Below are positions 49,901-60,437 of a stretch of 64,000 nucleotides of DNA, piece by piece (position 1 is the first letter of the stretch; each line of letters starts with the position of its first letter). A program made the translations under genes and the position numbers. The notes under the pieces were generated by a model. That model was given only the letters and a program-made list of their open reading frames with translations, was not told the DNA's origin and did no database searches. Source of the stretch: Gnetum montanum (lineage: Eukaryota; Streptophyta; Gnetopsida; Gnetales; Gnetaceae); contig MNCI01017954.1 of NCBI GenBank assembly GCA_015680685.1, positions 124,958 to 188,957 of the forward strand, given 5' to 3'.

Positions 49901-50454
49901 AAATACTAACTTGCATGGTTAGTAAATATAGGAGGGACTAGAGCTCTAAATTCAATGATGTCCTTTGAGCCTATTGTTTAACATGGAAACTTTCTATATG
50001 ATACTCTCCCTATGAGCTCATGTATGGAAAGCTCACAACACTTCCTGTCCAAGCAAAACTCTATACACTTTGAACTACATATGACCTAAACTTAGACCTC
50101 AACCTAGCAGAAAAAGAAAGATTGATGAACCTCAACGTGCTAAATGAGAACTGATTAGTGGCCCTATCATCAAACAAAGTATACAAGGAATACAATAAAT
50201 GATAACATGACCTTAGGGTTCGAAAAGTTAAGTTTCAACCAGGTAATAAGTTGTTCTACTAGAATCTCATGCATGTTCCTCAAGGAACAAAGTTTTTGAC
50301 ACTATGGAAGGATCCTTACATTATCGATAAAACCTTTACATTTGGAGCCATGTTAATCTACAAACCTAACACTCCAAATAAAAAATTATTAGTCAACACT
50401 CAACAAATAAATCCTTTCCATGAACCACGAGTGACCAGTGAGAATAATGCCTAA
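46918..50454 (+). pseudogene. pol: Element D pol: protease, reverse transcriptase, RNase H, integrase
   Basis: Domains in order on the plus strand, with many stops. Protease: ALLDSGSGVNLIS near 46935, then GDFPIIMGR at 47150. Reverse transcriptase: VRVPKKGGKWRMCIDFKLLN at 47960, KMPFGLCNAPATF at 48193, catalytic FMDD at 48285-48296. RNase H: KKELMVVVYALDKF at 48860 and KNLITYHLSQL at the end; the first and third acidic residues appear lost. Integrase: HHCC finger at about 49373-49515, GIDVMG near 49588, then NNST with Asn where the second catalytic Asp belongs (49768-49770), and Lys where the catalytic Glu belongs (49876-49878). A WKDPYIIDK stretch near 50310 resembles the GPY/F module. Catalytically dead. 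Confidence 0.9.
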
Positions 50455-52187
50455 ATAGATGGTCAAGCACACTTAATTTTTTGGATCTTCCCCTTCTAAC
50501 TTCGTCTTGGGGGAGATGGTCATCCATGCTAGGATTTTACAACGTGGCTCCTTAGTTTTAACCTTTTTTGTTTTACATTGTCTTTAGTACATTTTTCTAT
50601 TTTCTTGGGTATTTTATAATTTTTTATATATTTTGCTTTATTTTTCTTTATTTGAGTGTTTCTTACCTTTCTTTATTTTTCTTTATTGTCATCAGGACTT
50701 TGGTACCACCTACAACTGCTATTGATGGTGGTTTAAAACTTCATTATTTATTTAATTACAAGTGACTAGATTTGATTTTAGAATTCTAATGTTTATGAAT
50801 GGGGCATTGATTATTTTCATGCTAATAGGTAATGAGTCCACATTAGCCACTACTACACTCAACTCTATCATGTTTTCTCAATTTGGAAATAGGAGGTCCC
50901 ATCTTAATAAAAACTTATAATGAATTGGTGACCTTTGTACTTTCTAAACTTAGGATGAATTAAGTGGATTAACAAGGGTGTGACTTCAAAGGGATTTTTC
51001 ACTTTTGTGCCTACTTGCTATTTAAGTTACATGAGTACTTCCATGGACTTATCACCATTCCGCTATAGACCAATAAATAGGAAGGAATGTATTTGCATGA
51101 TGTGATTCCCACTTAAAAAAAAACAATAATGGAAATTCAAAGCACACCCCTTAGACACAATAATGGGTTACAAGCATTGGTTATGGAGCTAGAAAGACAT
51201 GTTACCCATGCTTGAAACCACCCCTCTAACTAAGGCTCTGTTCACTTTCTACTTCCCTTTTCTTCTTCTTTAGGAATGATGAGTGGTCTATGGGGATGAT
51301 CTTGTCTCTTAGATGGTGGAATGGCCTAAAGTGCCAATACAAAGTCATTGGAAGAGGATGGTCATAATTCAAACTAAGCAAGAAAGTTCTTAGGTCATAA
51401 TAAATCACATTTTCCACAAGTGACTTCATGTGACCATCATGGGGAACTCCATTCCACATACTCTCTCATCTAGCAATTCTTTCCACCGACCACCTCACTT
51501 CTTCTTTTCATGACTGTTTCAATGGGTTCATTGATAAACGATTGAAATTCCTTAATGACTTCTTTGGTGATTTGATCTTTAATGATCCACAATCATTCAT
51601 CATCCTTGGGGTCCACTGACTCTTTAGTTTGAGGGCATGCAAGGGCATTAATGGCATGAGCTTGCTATGCAAAGGACCCACTTACATACTTTTGAGTTTA
51701 GATGGTTAAACTCCTTATCCCTTAGCCATTTTTCTCTCAAATCTTATGTTTTCCACTGTAAAGAATCTAGTATTTTTCCTTCATTGGCACATTAATCTCC
51801 TAAAAATCTCCATTTGACATGTAATCTAAGCCCTCTTCAACCATTTCCCATTATTCTAGGCTTTTCTAACTTCATTTGGACTCTAATTTCATAGAAAAAC
51901 TTCTTATTTTTGCTTAGTTTTTCAATGGGAAAAATTTTGGTTTTCAGCTATGTCAACACATCCCCATCGATGTAATCGATGCCTCAATGAAACACAAAAA
52001 TACTATATATATGCATCAACACTCAACCAATTTTTGCAATTTGCTTTGAAATTCCCGAGTTTTTGTAGTTTTAGAGCCAAAACCTTCCAAAGCCCATATC
52101 TTTCAAACCACTTGTCTGAAACACTCTGTTCTTCAATCCTGTAGCTACTAAAGGTGACCTTTACATCATGGGGACCACAAACCATAG
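50455..52187 (+). promoter_or_regulatory. Element D spacer: hairpin and internal promoter-like block
   Basis: Long noncoding stretch. GAAAGACATGTTACCCATGC is at 51191. The hairpin is at 51635-51690. The promoter-like block at 51961-52011 has CATCGATG, ATCGATGCC and TCAATG words followed by TATATATA at 52004-52011. D's own LTR has CATCAATGCATCCC, TCGATGC and TATATAAA in the same order (55270-55330). An exon-like stretch runs to the splice donor at 52188. No gene is seen. Confidence 0.6.
51635..51690 (+). other. Element D copy of the conserved spacer hairpin
   Basis: GCATGCAAG (51635-51643) faces CTTACATAC (51681-51689). Seven of nine positions pair, and both mismatches are C-A, each one G-to-A transition away from a pair. 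The inner stem GGC-ATGA-GCT lies at 51653-51662. AAAGGACCCACTTA is the conserved 3' side. Confidence 0.55.
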
Positions 52188-52441
52188 GTATTTGATAGAA
52201 ATTTTTTTGAACTTTTTCTAATTACCACAAGGTTTAACTAATAAACTAATATTAAAAATCACTAACTCATGTATGTTAAACCTTACCAATGACTCTGTAG
52301 CGATTCAAATAAAATAATATTAAAATAATCAATCCACCATAATCAAAACTTAGCCTAAGTGTAATAGGCCAAGGAGACAAGGTATCAAAGTGTTCTAAGT
52401 TACACATCAAAAGCTAATCCTTGGTTATATTGTGATTACAG
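52188..52441 (+). other. Probable spliceosomal intron ahead of element D ORF3
   Basis: Donor CATAG|GTATTT (GT at 52188-52189) and acceptor TGTGATTACAG (AG at 52440-52441) directly abut the ORF3 start codon at 52442. The same acceptor context precedes ORF3 in F (TGATTGCAG) and G (TGATTGTAG). The donor is clear only in D. Confidence 0.5.
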
Positions 52442-55004
52442 ATGGCACCAACACCCAAGAGACTTTAGGAGGGAGGATTATCCCAACTAAGGGACAAGTG
52501 ACCAAGAGGGGGAATGGGCCCATAGACATAGTAACCCCAAGAAGAAGTAGCAGAAACACATGCCATGAGACCTCTTCAGGAGGATCCCGAAGTGGAATCT
52601 ATTCAACAATATTCCATAGCTAAATTCAACCAATCACAATAAGATGAGGTGCCTAGCCCTAGACAAAACCTAGAAGTCACCTTGACTAAGGCTTGCTTAA
52701 GGCAAATTAACACTAAGGAGGTCAAAGGATCAATTCTTCAACAACATAACTTTGGTCCCTTCTTGGACTTGGTACCAAAAGAGGTGAAAGCCTAACTACA
52801 AACATCTTCCAAGTGGCCTATCCTCACTTGCAGTGGGGAGTGGTACATGGAAGAGAAGTACCTGCTTTGGAACAACAAGTAAGTAGATTTTATAGTCAAG
52901 ATCAAGGACATCAGTGTGTCCTATTCGATCATGTCCATCTCTGAGGCCCTTGGGTTAACTAACATTGGGGCAACCTTGGTAGAGATATCAACACAAGGGG
53001 ACCTAGAGGTTAAGAAAGAATGGATCCAGTGGTGTTATGAAGTGGACTGTAAAGAGTATGGTGCACTCACCAAGGTTGAGAGGGCCTATTTCAAAATTAT
53101 AGCCTATCACCTCAACCCAAAAATGAGGTTAAGAAAAATCATAGCCTTCTCTACTTGTGTGTGTGCTACTCTAAGCAGTAAATTTTTCATGAACCTCCCA
53201 CAACTCATATTCCTAGAGGTACAAAAAAGGTTCAAAGAAAATGAGCATGGCAGGAAGACACTCCTCTTTATGTGCCTCATCAAAAAATTTTGCAAAAGAG
53301 GAGGCATAGCCTGCTATTCCAACAATTCATTACGTCATGGTCTTACCATCCTAGCAGGAGATGATGAAGGACAAAGTTCCCTCCAAATTGTAAAAAAAGA
53401 AGTAGCCACCATCACCACCAACTCAAGAAACAACACTAGAGGCTTGTGCTACCATTGAGTGCATGCAAAATGTCCATGAGCAACTCCTGTAGTACTAGTA
53501 GGAAGGACCAAGTGGTGGGGAACCATCAGTCTACTAACCAACTTTAAGCCATTTGAATGAGGTCACTTGAACAATAATCTAGTTAGAGGAGACTACATCG
53601 CTCTTCTCTGCAAAAAGAATGTAAGCACCTACAAGGTTAAACCCAACTACCCAAGATGTGATAGTATTCATCCCAAGATAACAATAATTCCCAAAGATCT
53701 CTAGGTATGCAACCACTTTTTTGATGCACTTGGAGGAGGGCAAAGGTGCAACTATCTTTGGTATGCAACACCACAAAAACGAGACAATAGTAGAGGTGGT
53801 GGTTGATTGTGCCATAGAGGCACTCAACACTCATGTGGTGATCGTGCCAAACATTGTAGCACTTCAAGATGTGCAAACATTTATAGGAGCAAGTGAGAGG
53901 CTAAGTTTAGCCTAACACGAGGAGGTGCTAGTTCGACTACTGGGTATTGGGCAACTGCTTTTTGAGATCTTTGATCTCCTGGATAACATCACTTGTACCC
54001 AGTTAGAGCTATTGGAGGCTAAGGGTAAGCTCATCATGACCAATGTCTAACTCGAGGTAGCTACATCTAAAAATAGATGGTTTGCTACCAAGGTTATGGA
54101 ATTGAGAGCTTGATTATTTAATCCTACCATTCTCAGCTAGGCAATAATAAGGTATGAAGCTTTCTTATAGCTTCAAAATAGACTTTAAGAGGCTGAGAAT
54201 GCAAATGAGATGTTAGTCTTCGACCAATTCTTAGTTGAGGCCATGACTTACAACACCGATAAGGACTTGTTAGAAGTTTGTAAGAGAATCTAGCTCAAAC
54301 TAATAAAGTTCACCACTTGCGAATGTTGAGGCATAAAAAGACCAAATGATGGAATTTGTGCAATAGTAGTAGAAGTAGCTTGCCAAGGTAAATCTAGATT
54401 TGAGAAGGTTGGCTACTAAGAATCGTAATCTCTCAATGGAGGAAGTTCATGTGCTTCACCAAAAATTGGCCATTAAGATAGCCACTTGAAAGAATGAGGC
54501 CCTAAAGTTTGAATGATACGAAAATCACTACAAAGACCAGGTTAGTCTTCTCAAAGAAGTTAATGAGAAAAAAATATAATTTTCTAAGGTAAAGATGAAC
54601 GAGGCTCTCCAGCAACTCTGATAAGAAGGCGACATATGGAAATCCATCTTTGATGCATTAAATGCTTAAAAAAAAGCTAAAATATGCCTTAAGGATTTGC
54701 AGATCAAGGAGATGACAACATATATGGAGTTAACCAACCTTTGATATGCAAACTTGGCAATGCTGATTGGAAGAAGGCCATAGTCAAAGTTAACATCCGT
54801 GATGCTATGTGGACTATGTATGATCCCTAAACTAAGGAGGAGAAGATGAAGGCATTGCTTGATGCCTTCCATTTTCCAGTAGAAGTAGTTGCTGCAATAG
54901 GACAATTGTAATTGCCTCTACCTTAACCACCACCGCCATAGGCACCAGAGGTTGGGGTTGGTCTATTAGCACCCTAGGAGCCTCCACCTTCTAACATTAT
55001 CTAA
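52442..55004 (+). pseudogene. Element D ORF3 (transposon-protein-like domain plus coiled coil)
   Basis: Starts MAPTPKRL right after the AG acceptor; a stop follows at once, and others occur throughout. The best segment, 52916-53458, encodes the PF20167-like domain: ISEALGLTNIGATLVEIS, EWIQWCYEVDCKEYGALT, KVERAYFKIIAYHLNP, then RKTLLFMCLIKKFCKRGGI. The tail (53700-54900) is charged and coiled-coil-like, ending in a proline-rich stretch before 55004. It lies about 2 kb downstream of integrase and 240 bp upstream of the 3' LTR, the position of env-like ORFs in Athila elements. I see no membrane segment that would support an envelope function. Confidence 0.75.
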
Positions 55005-55235
55005 TCTTCTGTTCATCTTTGGCCATCAGAGGAGTTTTAGCTATCAACTTTGGGAGGATGTTTAATTTTATCTTTTGAACATCCAATTTTATAATAATTG
55101 TAAATCAATGTAATTAGGCACTTAGAGTCAATTAGTTAGTGAGTCAATCAGTTAGTCTATGGTTCCATACCTTTCCAATTTTGTAAGAAGCTCACTCCTA
55201 CTTTTATTCACTTAAGGACGAGTTTTCACTCAATC

Positions 55236-55244
55236 GTGGGGGTA
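55236..55244 (+). other. Element D polypurine tract
   Basis: GTGGGGGTA directly before the 3' LTR at 55245. Confidence 0.85.
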
Positions 55245-55970
55245 TGATGAATCATGAAAAGTCAGGTTTCATCAATGCATCCCAGTCGATGCATCTTCAT
55301 TGACGTGGTGTTTATTTGTGCTTATATAAATGTGCATACCCATCGCATTTATGACATCAATTAATCAATAGCGTAACAATGCTCTTACAGTTTCTTCCCA
55401 TAGAAGTTAGAATATTTTCTAAGTATTACAGTAGGAGTCAAGGATTGTACGGATCCTAATTGGAGCAACAATGTACCTGAACACATTGTTGTGATGGCAA
55501 TAAAGATGAGATTCCTGACAAACCTTGCACACTTAGAACTAGATTAATGGTTGCTTTTATACAATTTACTATTCATGCATTTTACTTTCATGTTTCTAGT
55601 TAATTAATAAAACACGCTTAATTACACACATAAGTACAACCACCTCAAGCATAATGTTAATGCTTGGTAATCCTAGTGGTGCTATTACTTGGTAACCTAG
55701 TAGCATTGTAATGCATTCAGGATGTGTACAGAAGGTGGGATCGGATACTTATGCTAGGAAGTAGGCTAAGACAATAATTAGTTACCTAGATTAATACTTC
55801 ATTAATTACTTTGTTCTATGCTTAGGATAATTAGATAAAAAATATAAAAATAATACAAATTATGTGCCTTGGCTCCACTTAACCATATGCTTGCACTTAC
55901 ACAAGTGTAGCTAGAAAGACAACAATTGGATCCTTAAGTCACTATCTTTACTACTAGAGTTAGATATTCT
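55245..55970 (+). mobile_element. Element D 3' LTR, 3' end truncated
   Basis: Matches the 5' LTR from TGATGAAT to about CTATCTTTACTACTAG at 55960, then similarity stops, leaving out roughly the last 110 bp. It contains TATATAAA at 55323-55330. Confidence 0.8.
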
Positions 55971-58590
55971 TGAGAAGAACCATAAGTAAGCAATAGTTAA
56001 TATGCAAAACCATCAAAATGCTATGTACCATTACCAAGATAAGTACATTAGATTGAGGAAAATCAAAGAAGGTGGTCTTATTCTAAGGCATTTTCCTAAT
56101 TCTAAAACTTCTAAGTTCTCTCTAAATTGATAAGGTTCCTCCATCATCCTCAAGAACCTTGGTAATAGAGCATGCTATTTAACAAACTCATATGAGAATC
56201 AATACCTATATCTTGTGAATAAAGCTTACCTCAAGTGACACTATATTTGAGATATAAAATATTCATTAGTTTTTTTCTAATCCTATCACTCACTTTATCT
56301 ACTTTTTATTGCACTATTTTCATTTCCCTTCCTATCTTACTCTTTCTCTCTCTTTATTTCTTCCTCTTTATCTTTTTTTTTGTTATCATTCCTTTATCTC
56401 TCTCATGCAGTCTCATACATTCTCCCTAATCTATACTTTTCCCATTCTACCAATATTTCTTCCTATAGCACACTATAGTGAGGATGCTTATCAATAATCT
56501 ATATGACGTAAAGATTCATGAATGTTCTATCATTTTTACTCGATGTGAGGATGTGTTAATCTTCAGTGGGATAGGGATAGAATTTATGAATTTATCAATC
56601 ATCAACAATCATTAGGGTGTGGAATCTACCCCTACCTCAGTTTCTATGACATAGCACCTTAACTTGGTGTGTAGATGATATTCCTCATTTCTTTTTCCAA
56701 TTTTATTATTCTATATTTCATCTCTCCTCTTTTATGTTTCTTCATTCTTCCTCTAACTCCTCTTTCTATCTGTATTCCCCTTCATTCCATTAGCACATTA
56801 GTAAGGGTTAAGCAATTCTGTTCTATTATGGCGAGGGTGTGTTGTGAGCTTGAGTAAGACAAGATGTCAACATCATCAATGGCATCCCTTCAACCATTTT
56901 GTGAGACAAAATTTAGCTATGTCCACTTTTTGTAATACAACATCATCCTCATGACTGGTGTATCGATAACATCCTAAAATTCTTTCTTTTTTCTACTTTT
57001 TTCTTCCCACTTTTCTTTTGTATGTTCATCATTGAACATTGATCATCTCTTCTTGATGGATCCTCCTTCAACATCTTAGCAACATTCATAAAGAGAGGGC
57101 AATGTTATACCCACTTTTTCAGTTCACAAATGATCAAAACTAAGTATGGTTTTGACATTGTTTTTCTCAATTTTGAGCATCAAATTCCTAAAAAACAGTG
57201 TCACAAGGCATATTTTTTCTTCCAAATGCCTTTAGGAACCATTCTAGCTTATAACCTCGCATATGAACATCAGCTTTGGTGATCCTGGAAAGTTTAAAAA
57301 TAAAAATTTTTCTTAGGTGATGCTAACGTAGCATCAACATCCCTCTTGGATCACTACCTCATCTTTGGACTACTACCTCCATTTTAGCATCACCAAATCC
57401 ACTTCCATGCCTTTAATTTGACTTCATGGAATCCCAAATAACTCATCTACATTGGTCTAAGTACAATAGGCATTAATTTTTAGCATTTTGGGCCAAGTTC
57501 ACCTAGGATTAAAAAAAGCAAATTTTTTCTAACTTTGGGTGATGCTATCACTAGCGTCGCTTATAGAAACACCATTTCCAGCAACATTTTGGACTTCTAC
57601 AGGTTGTTGATGATGGTCCTTAAACATCCTAAAAAGGATGGACGTCAATTTGGGTAGCATTAATCATGTTTGAAGGTCCAAAACAGGGTGTTTTAACTAA
57701 GTGATGCTCCAATGATGCTGAAGCCAGTGCTAGCATTAATGTCACTTGGTGACACTAGCATCCCCATTAGCATCACTTGGCCATGCAAGTATCTACTTTA
57801 GCATTACCTACCTTAGTCAAATCTATATTAGTGTCATTAATATACACTTTAACTTCTAGTTTCTAAAAACAAACTCCAAGTCAAATACACTTGACTTTGA
57901 GGTCAAATATGAAAATCCTATGCTTTTCAATATGGAACCAAAATTTAAATTGTAGATTAATTTCTTAAGATCTATAGTACTTTTCAAGATTTTGAGAGAT
58001 CAAGAGAATGAACATGAAGCATCCACTAAGAACCTTTAGATCTAATGGACTAGTTTTAGTATTTCTTTTACAAATTTTTTTGTACATAACTTAATGCAAC
58101 CCACTAGAATTAAACTTGTAACTTAGATTTTCCAAGCCAAGACTCTTACATTCATGTAATTGTTGATTCTCTGATTAGATATGGGAACAGGTAACATCAT
58201 CTATCCTTGATCTTTCTTAATTCAAGCACAGTTTGATAATGTAACATTGTAACCTTCTCTTTTTACATAGGGTAGAAATGAAATAGAGTTGATGGTGAAT
58301 TTACTTCTAGAGGCTAGTCCTTTCATACATGTTTTGAAAAATTTTCTAAAGTTCATTTTTAAACTTCTCCTTAAGGTAGTCATGTTAGAACAAAGTTTTA
58401 GCTCAACTTCTTTCTCTTTGGGAATTGTTGCAAAGTTTAAGTTACATACTCAAGTATTTTATCAAATCGTATTCCTCCTTTTTGGTCTAAAATGCTCAAG
58501 AGTGCCCTAACCTCTCAAGAAACCATATCTAATGAAATTCAACAAACCTTCCATTATTTAGAGAAGTCCATAACCACAACCACAAAGACT
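55971..58590. other. Unassigned intergenic or decayed-repeat stretch
   Basis: No gene is supported. There is a pyrimidine-rich zone at about 56270-56420 and 56680-56780. At 57310-57835 the short words GATGCTA and TAGCATC recur many times on both strands. The open frame 58289-58510 has no recognisable motif. Confidence 0.4.
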
Positions 58591-58599
58591 CTTAAAGTT

Positions 58600-59240
58600 T
58601 TTTTACTTGTGATGTAACTACATAGATGGTGATTGTATTGTGAGTGACTTAAAATATGATGTTTACACTCAAGGATTGTTCCATTGGAAAATTCTCTAGT
58701 TGTCCTTCATCTTTTTTGATAAGACAAATAACTACATTACTATTTTAGAAGATATGTTGTTTAATAAATGTACTGGTATTTGTGAAGCTTATTTCATATT
58801 GTTTGGAGAGATGGATGGTATCTCAGTGACAAATTAGTTAATTGAGCTAGTTAATCTTATAACTACAGGGTCAAATCAATAGGTTATTGAATAGGCCTTG
58901 CTTGGAAGGAGAACTTCCTATGGCTTCTTTCCCATCACCTTGATCTCTTAGTATCCAAGATAAGTTATTTGGTGCAAACATGGAATTCCAACATATTTGG
59001 TTATTGAACTCATGCAACTAGTTTATCTCAAAGCCTAATATATAAAAAGATGTTTCAACAAATTCAATAAGATGATTGTTTAGGCATTGCTCCCTTAGAG
59101 CATACACTCCTTAAAGTGAGGTCTAATAGGTTAATTACATTAACTAAAAATAAATCATGGTGAACCCTCAAATTAATTTTTTAAAATCAATAAATATAGA
59201 ATTGTCATTCTCATGTCTTTAGTTAGGCTGTGGGAAAGAA
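58600..59240 (+). pseudogene. Possible LINE ORF2 linker fragment
   Basis: The frame around 58970-59160 reads VQTWNSNIFGY, then LSQSLIYKKMFQQIQ and LGIAPLEHTLLKVRSNRL. This order resembles the segment between endonuclease and RT of plant L1 ORF2, which has W-N-x-x-x-F-G and a leucine/glutamate-rich helix. Stops interrupt it, and no RT motif follows. Confidence 0.4.
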
Positions 59241-60437
59241 GACTATGCATAAGTTATGTCTCCTAGACCCTAAAATGAAGTGATCCTAAGAAATATCGTA
59301 ATAATGCTATTTCTTTGGATTGGCCTAGTTTGTCTCATCATTATGAAGGGATGACTACAAAGCTTCATTAAGTGTCTTTTATGTGTCATGTGAAACATTG
59401 GTTAGACAGACATGTTAGGTATTAGGGTAGGTACCTTCTTTTGAACATAGTGTCATTGTGATGAAGAAGAGGCAAGGTTATTTCATTTTTGTTTATATGA
59501 AGCAGTTTCATGGTTCTATTTTTGTTTACATGAAGCCATTTGTAAGAAGTAAAAACTTTGAGAAGATGTGTGTAAACGAAGATCATATCTAATTATTCAC
59601 TTCTCATAAAAAGAATAATTTTTAGAATTGGTTGTAAAGATGAAAGTTTAGAAAGACATCCCAAAACCATTAAAGCCTTAGATTGAGTTTCACTTCTCTT
59701 TGATGCTTTTGTATAATTACATCTTGAGAAAACATCTTACTAATGCTTTTTGGGCTCCACGAGTAAAGCTTGCTTAATTGAAGTAATTTGGAATATTAGA
59801 GTAATTCATATGTTGTCTTAACTCAAAACAACTAAATTGAGTTAGGTTTCTACTCTATAATATTTGTAAGTTAGTGTTGAGTGTAAAGAAGCAATTTGTA
59901 AGAAAGTTGAGTTGATTTGGAAGTAGTTTTGGTTTACATTGTTTAATTCATAAAAACTTGTATTCTTATGAATCTATAAACCAAGTTATGTTAAGTTGTA
60001 TTGTTTTGTTAATGAGTTATGACTCTTTGTTAAGTTGCAGTTTGATCAATGTTAAGTTGTAGAAAAAAGTAGGGGGGTGTCAAACCCCCCAAAAAAAAAT
60101 ATGGTAATAGTAAAAAAATTTAGAGTATATTAGATCATCAAAGAGAGAGTCTAAGAAAAATCCCAATGATTTTAAGGATATCTTTTGAAGTTTTTATCCT
60201 TATAACTAATACTAAATAACTTGCCCTTTGGAGTAGGAAAATGATTAGGCCTTGCCCTTATTTAGAAGCACCCTCATAAGTTTTCATTTCTTATAAAGAG
60301 AAAGAAAAAGCTCTCTCTAAAGATAAAAGGAAAATACATCGATTAGAAATAAAGAACAAATAGCAACAAAAGTTGAAAGCTTCCCATCATTTACTATAGA
60401 AATTAATACCATAGAAAACAAATGAATTGTTTAGCTT
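59241..60437. other. Unassigned stretch with TTAAGTTG repeats and a G6/C6 hairpin
   Basis: No gene is supported. TTAAGTTG recurs at least three times between 59990 and 60060. A perfect G6…C6 hairpin (60072-60077 with 60085-60090) is followed by an A-run. Confidence 0.4.

Larger units (their letters stand above)
45791..55970 (+). mobile_element. Element D: Athila-like element with pol and ORF3
   Basis: 5' LTR 45791-46572, decayed tRNA-Asp primer site, protease-RT-RNase H-integrase 46918-50454, spacer with hairpin and internal promoter/intron, ORF3 52442-55004, polypurine tract, 3' LTR 55245-55970 (truncated). Gag is missing between the primer site and the protease. It is the only copy in the window with pol, and it fixes the position of ORF3 downstream of integrase. 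Confidence 0.85.

Noticed and set aside
52442-55004. ORF3 as a classical envelope protein
   Set aside because: Its position matches env-like ORFs of Athila elements, but no signal peptide or membrane segment is visible in any copy.
59400-59500. A zf-RVT-like CHCDEEEARLFHFC segment on the plus strand
   Set aside because: The cysteine spacing does not fit well and the flanking frame is full of stops; too weak to call.
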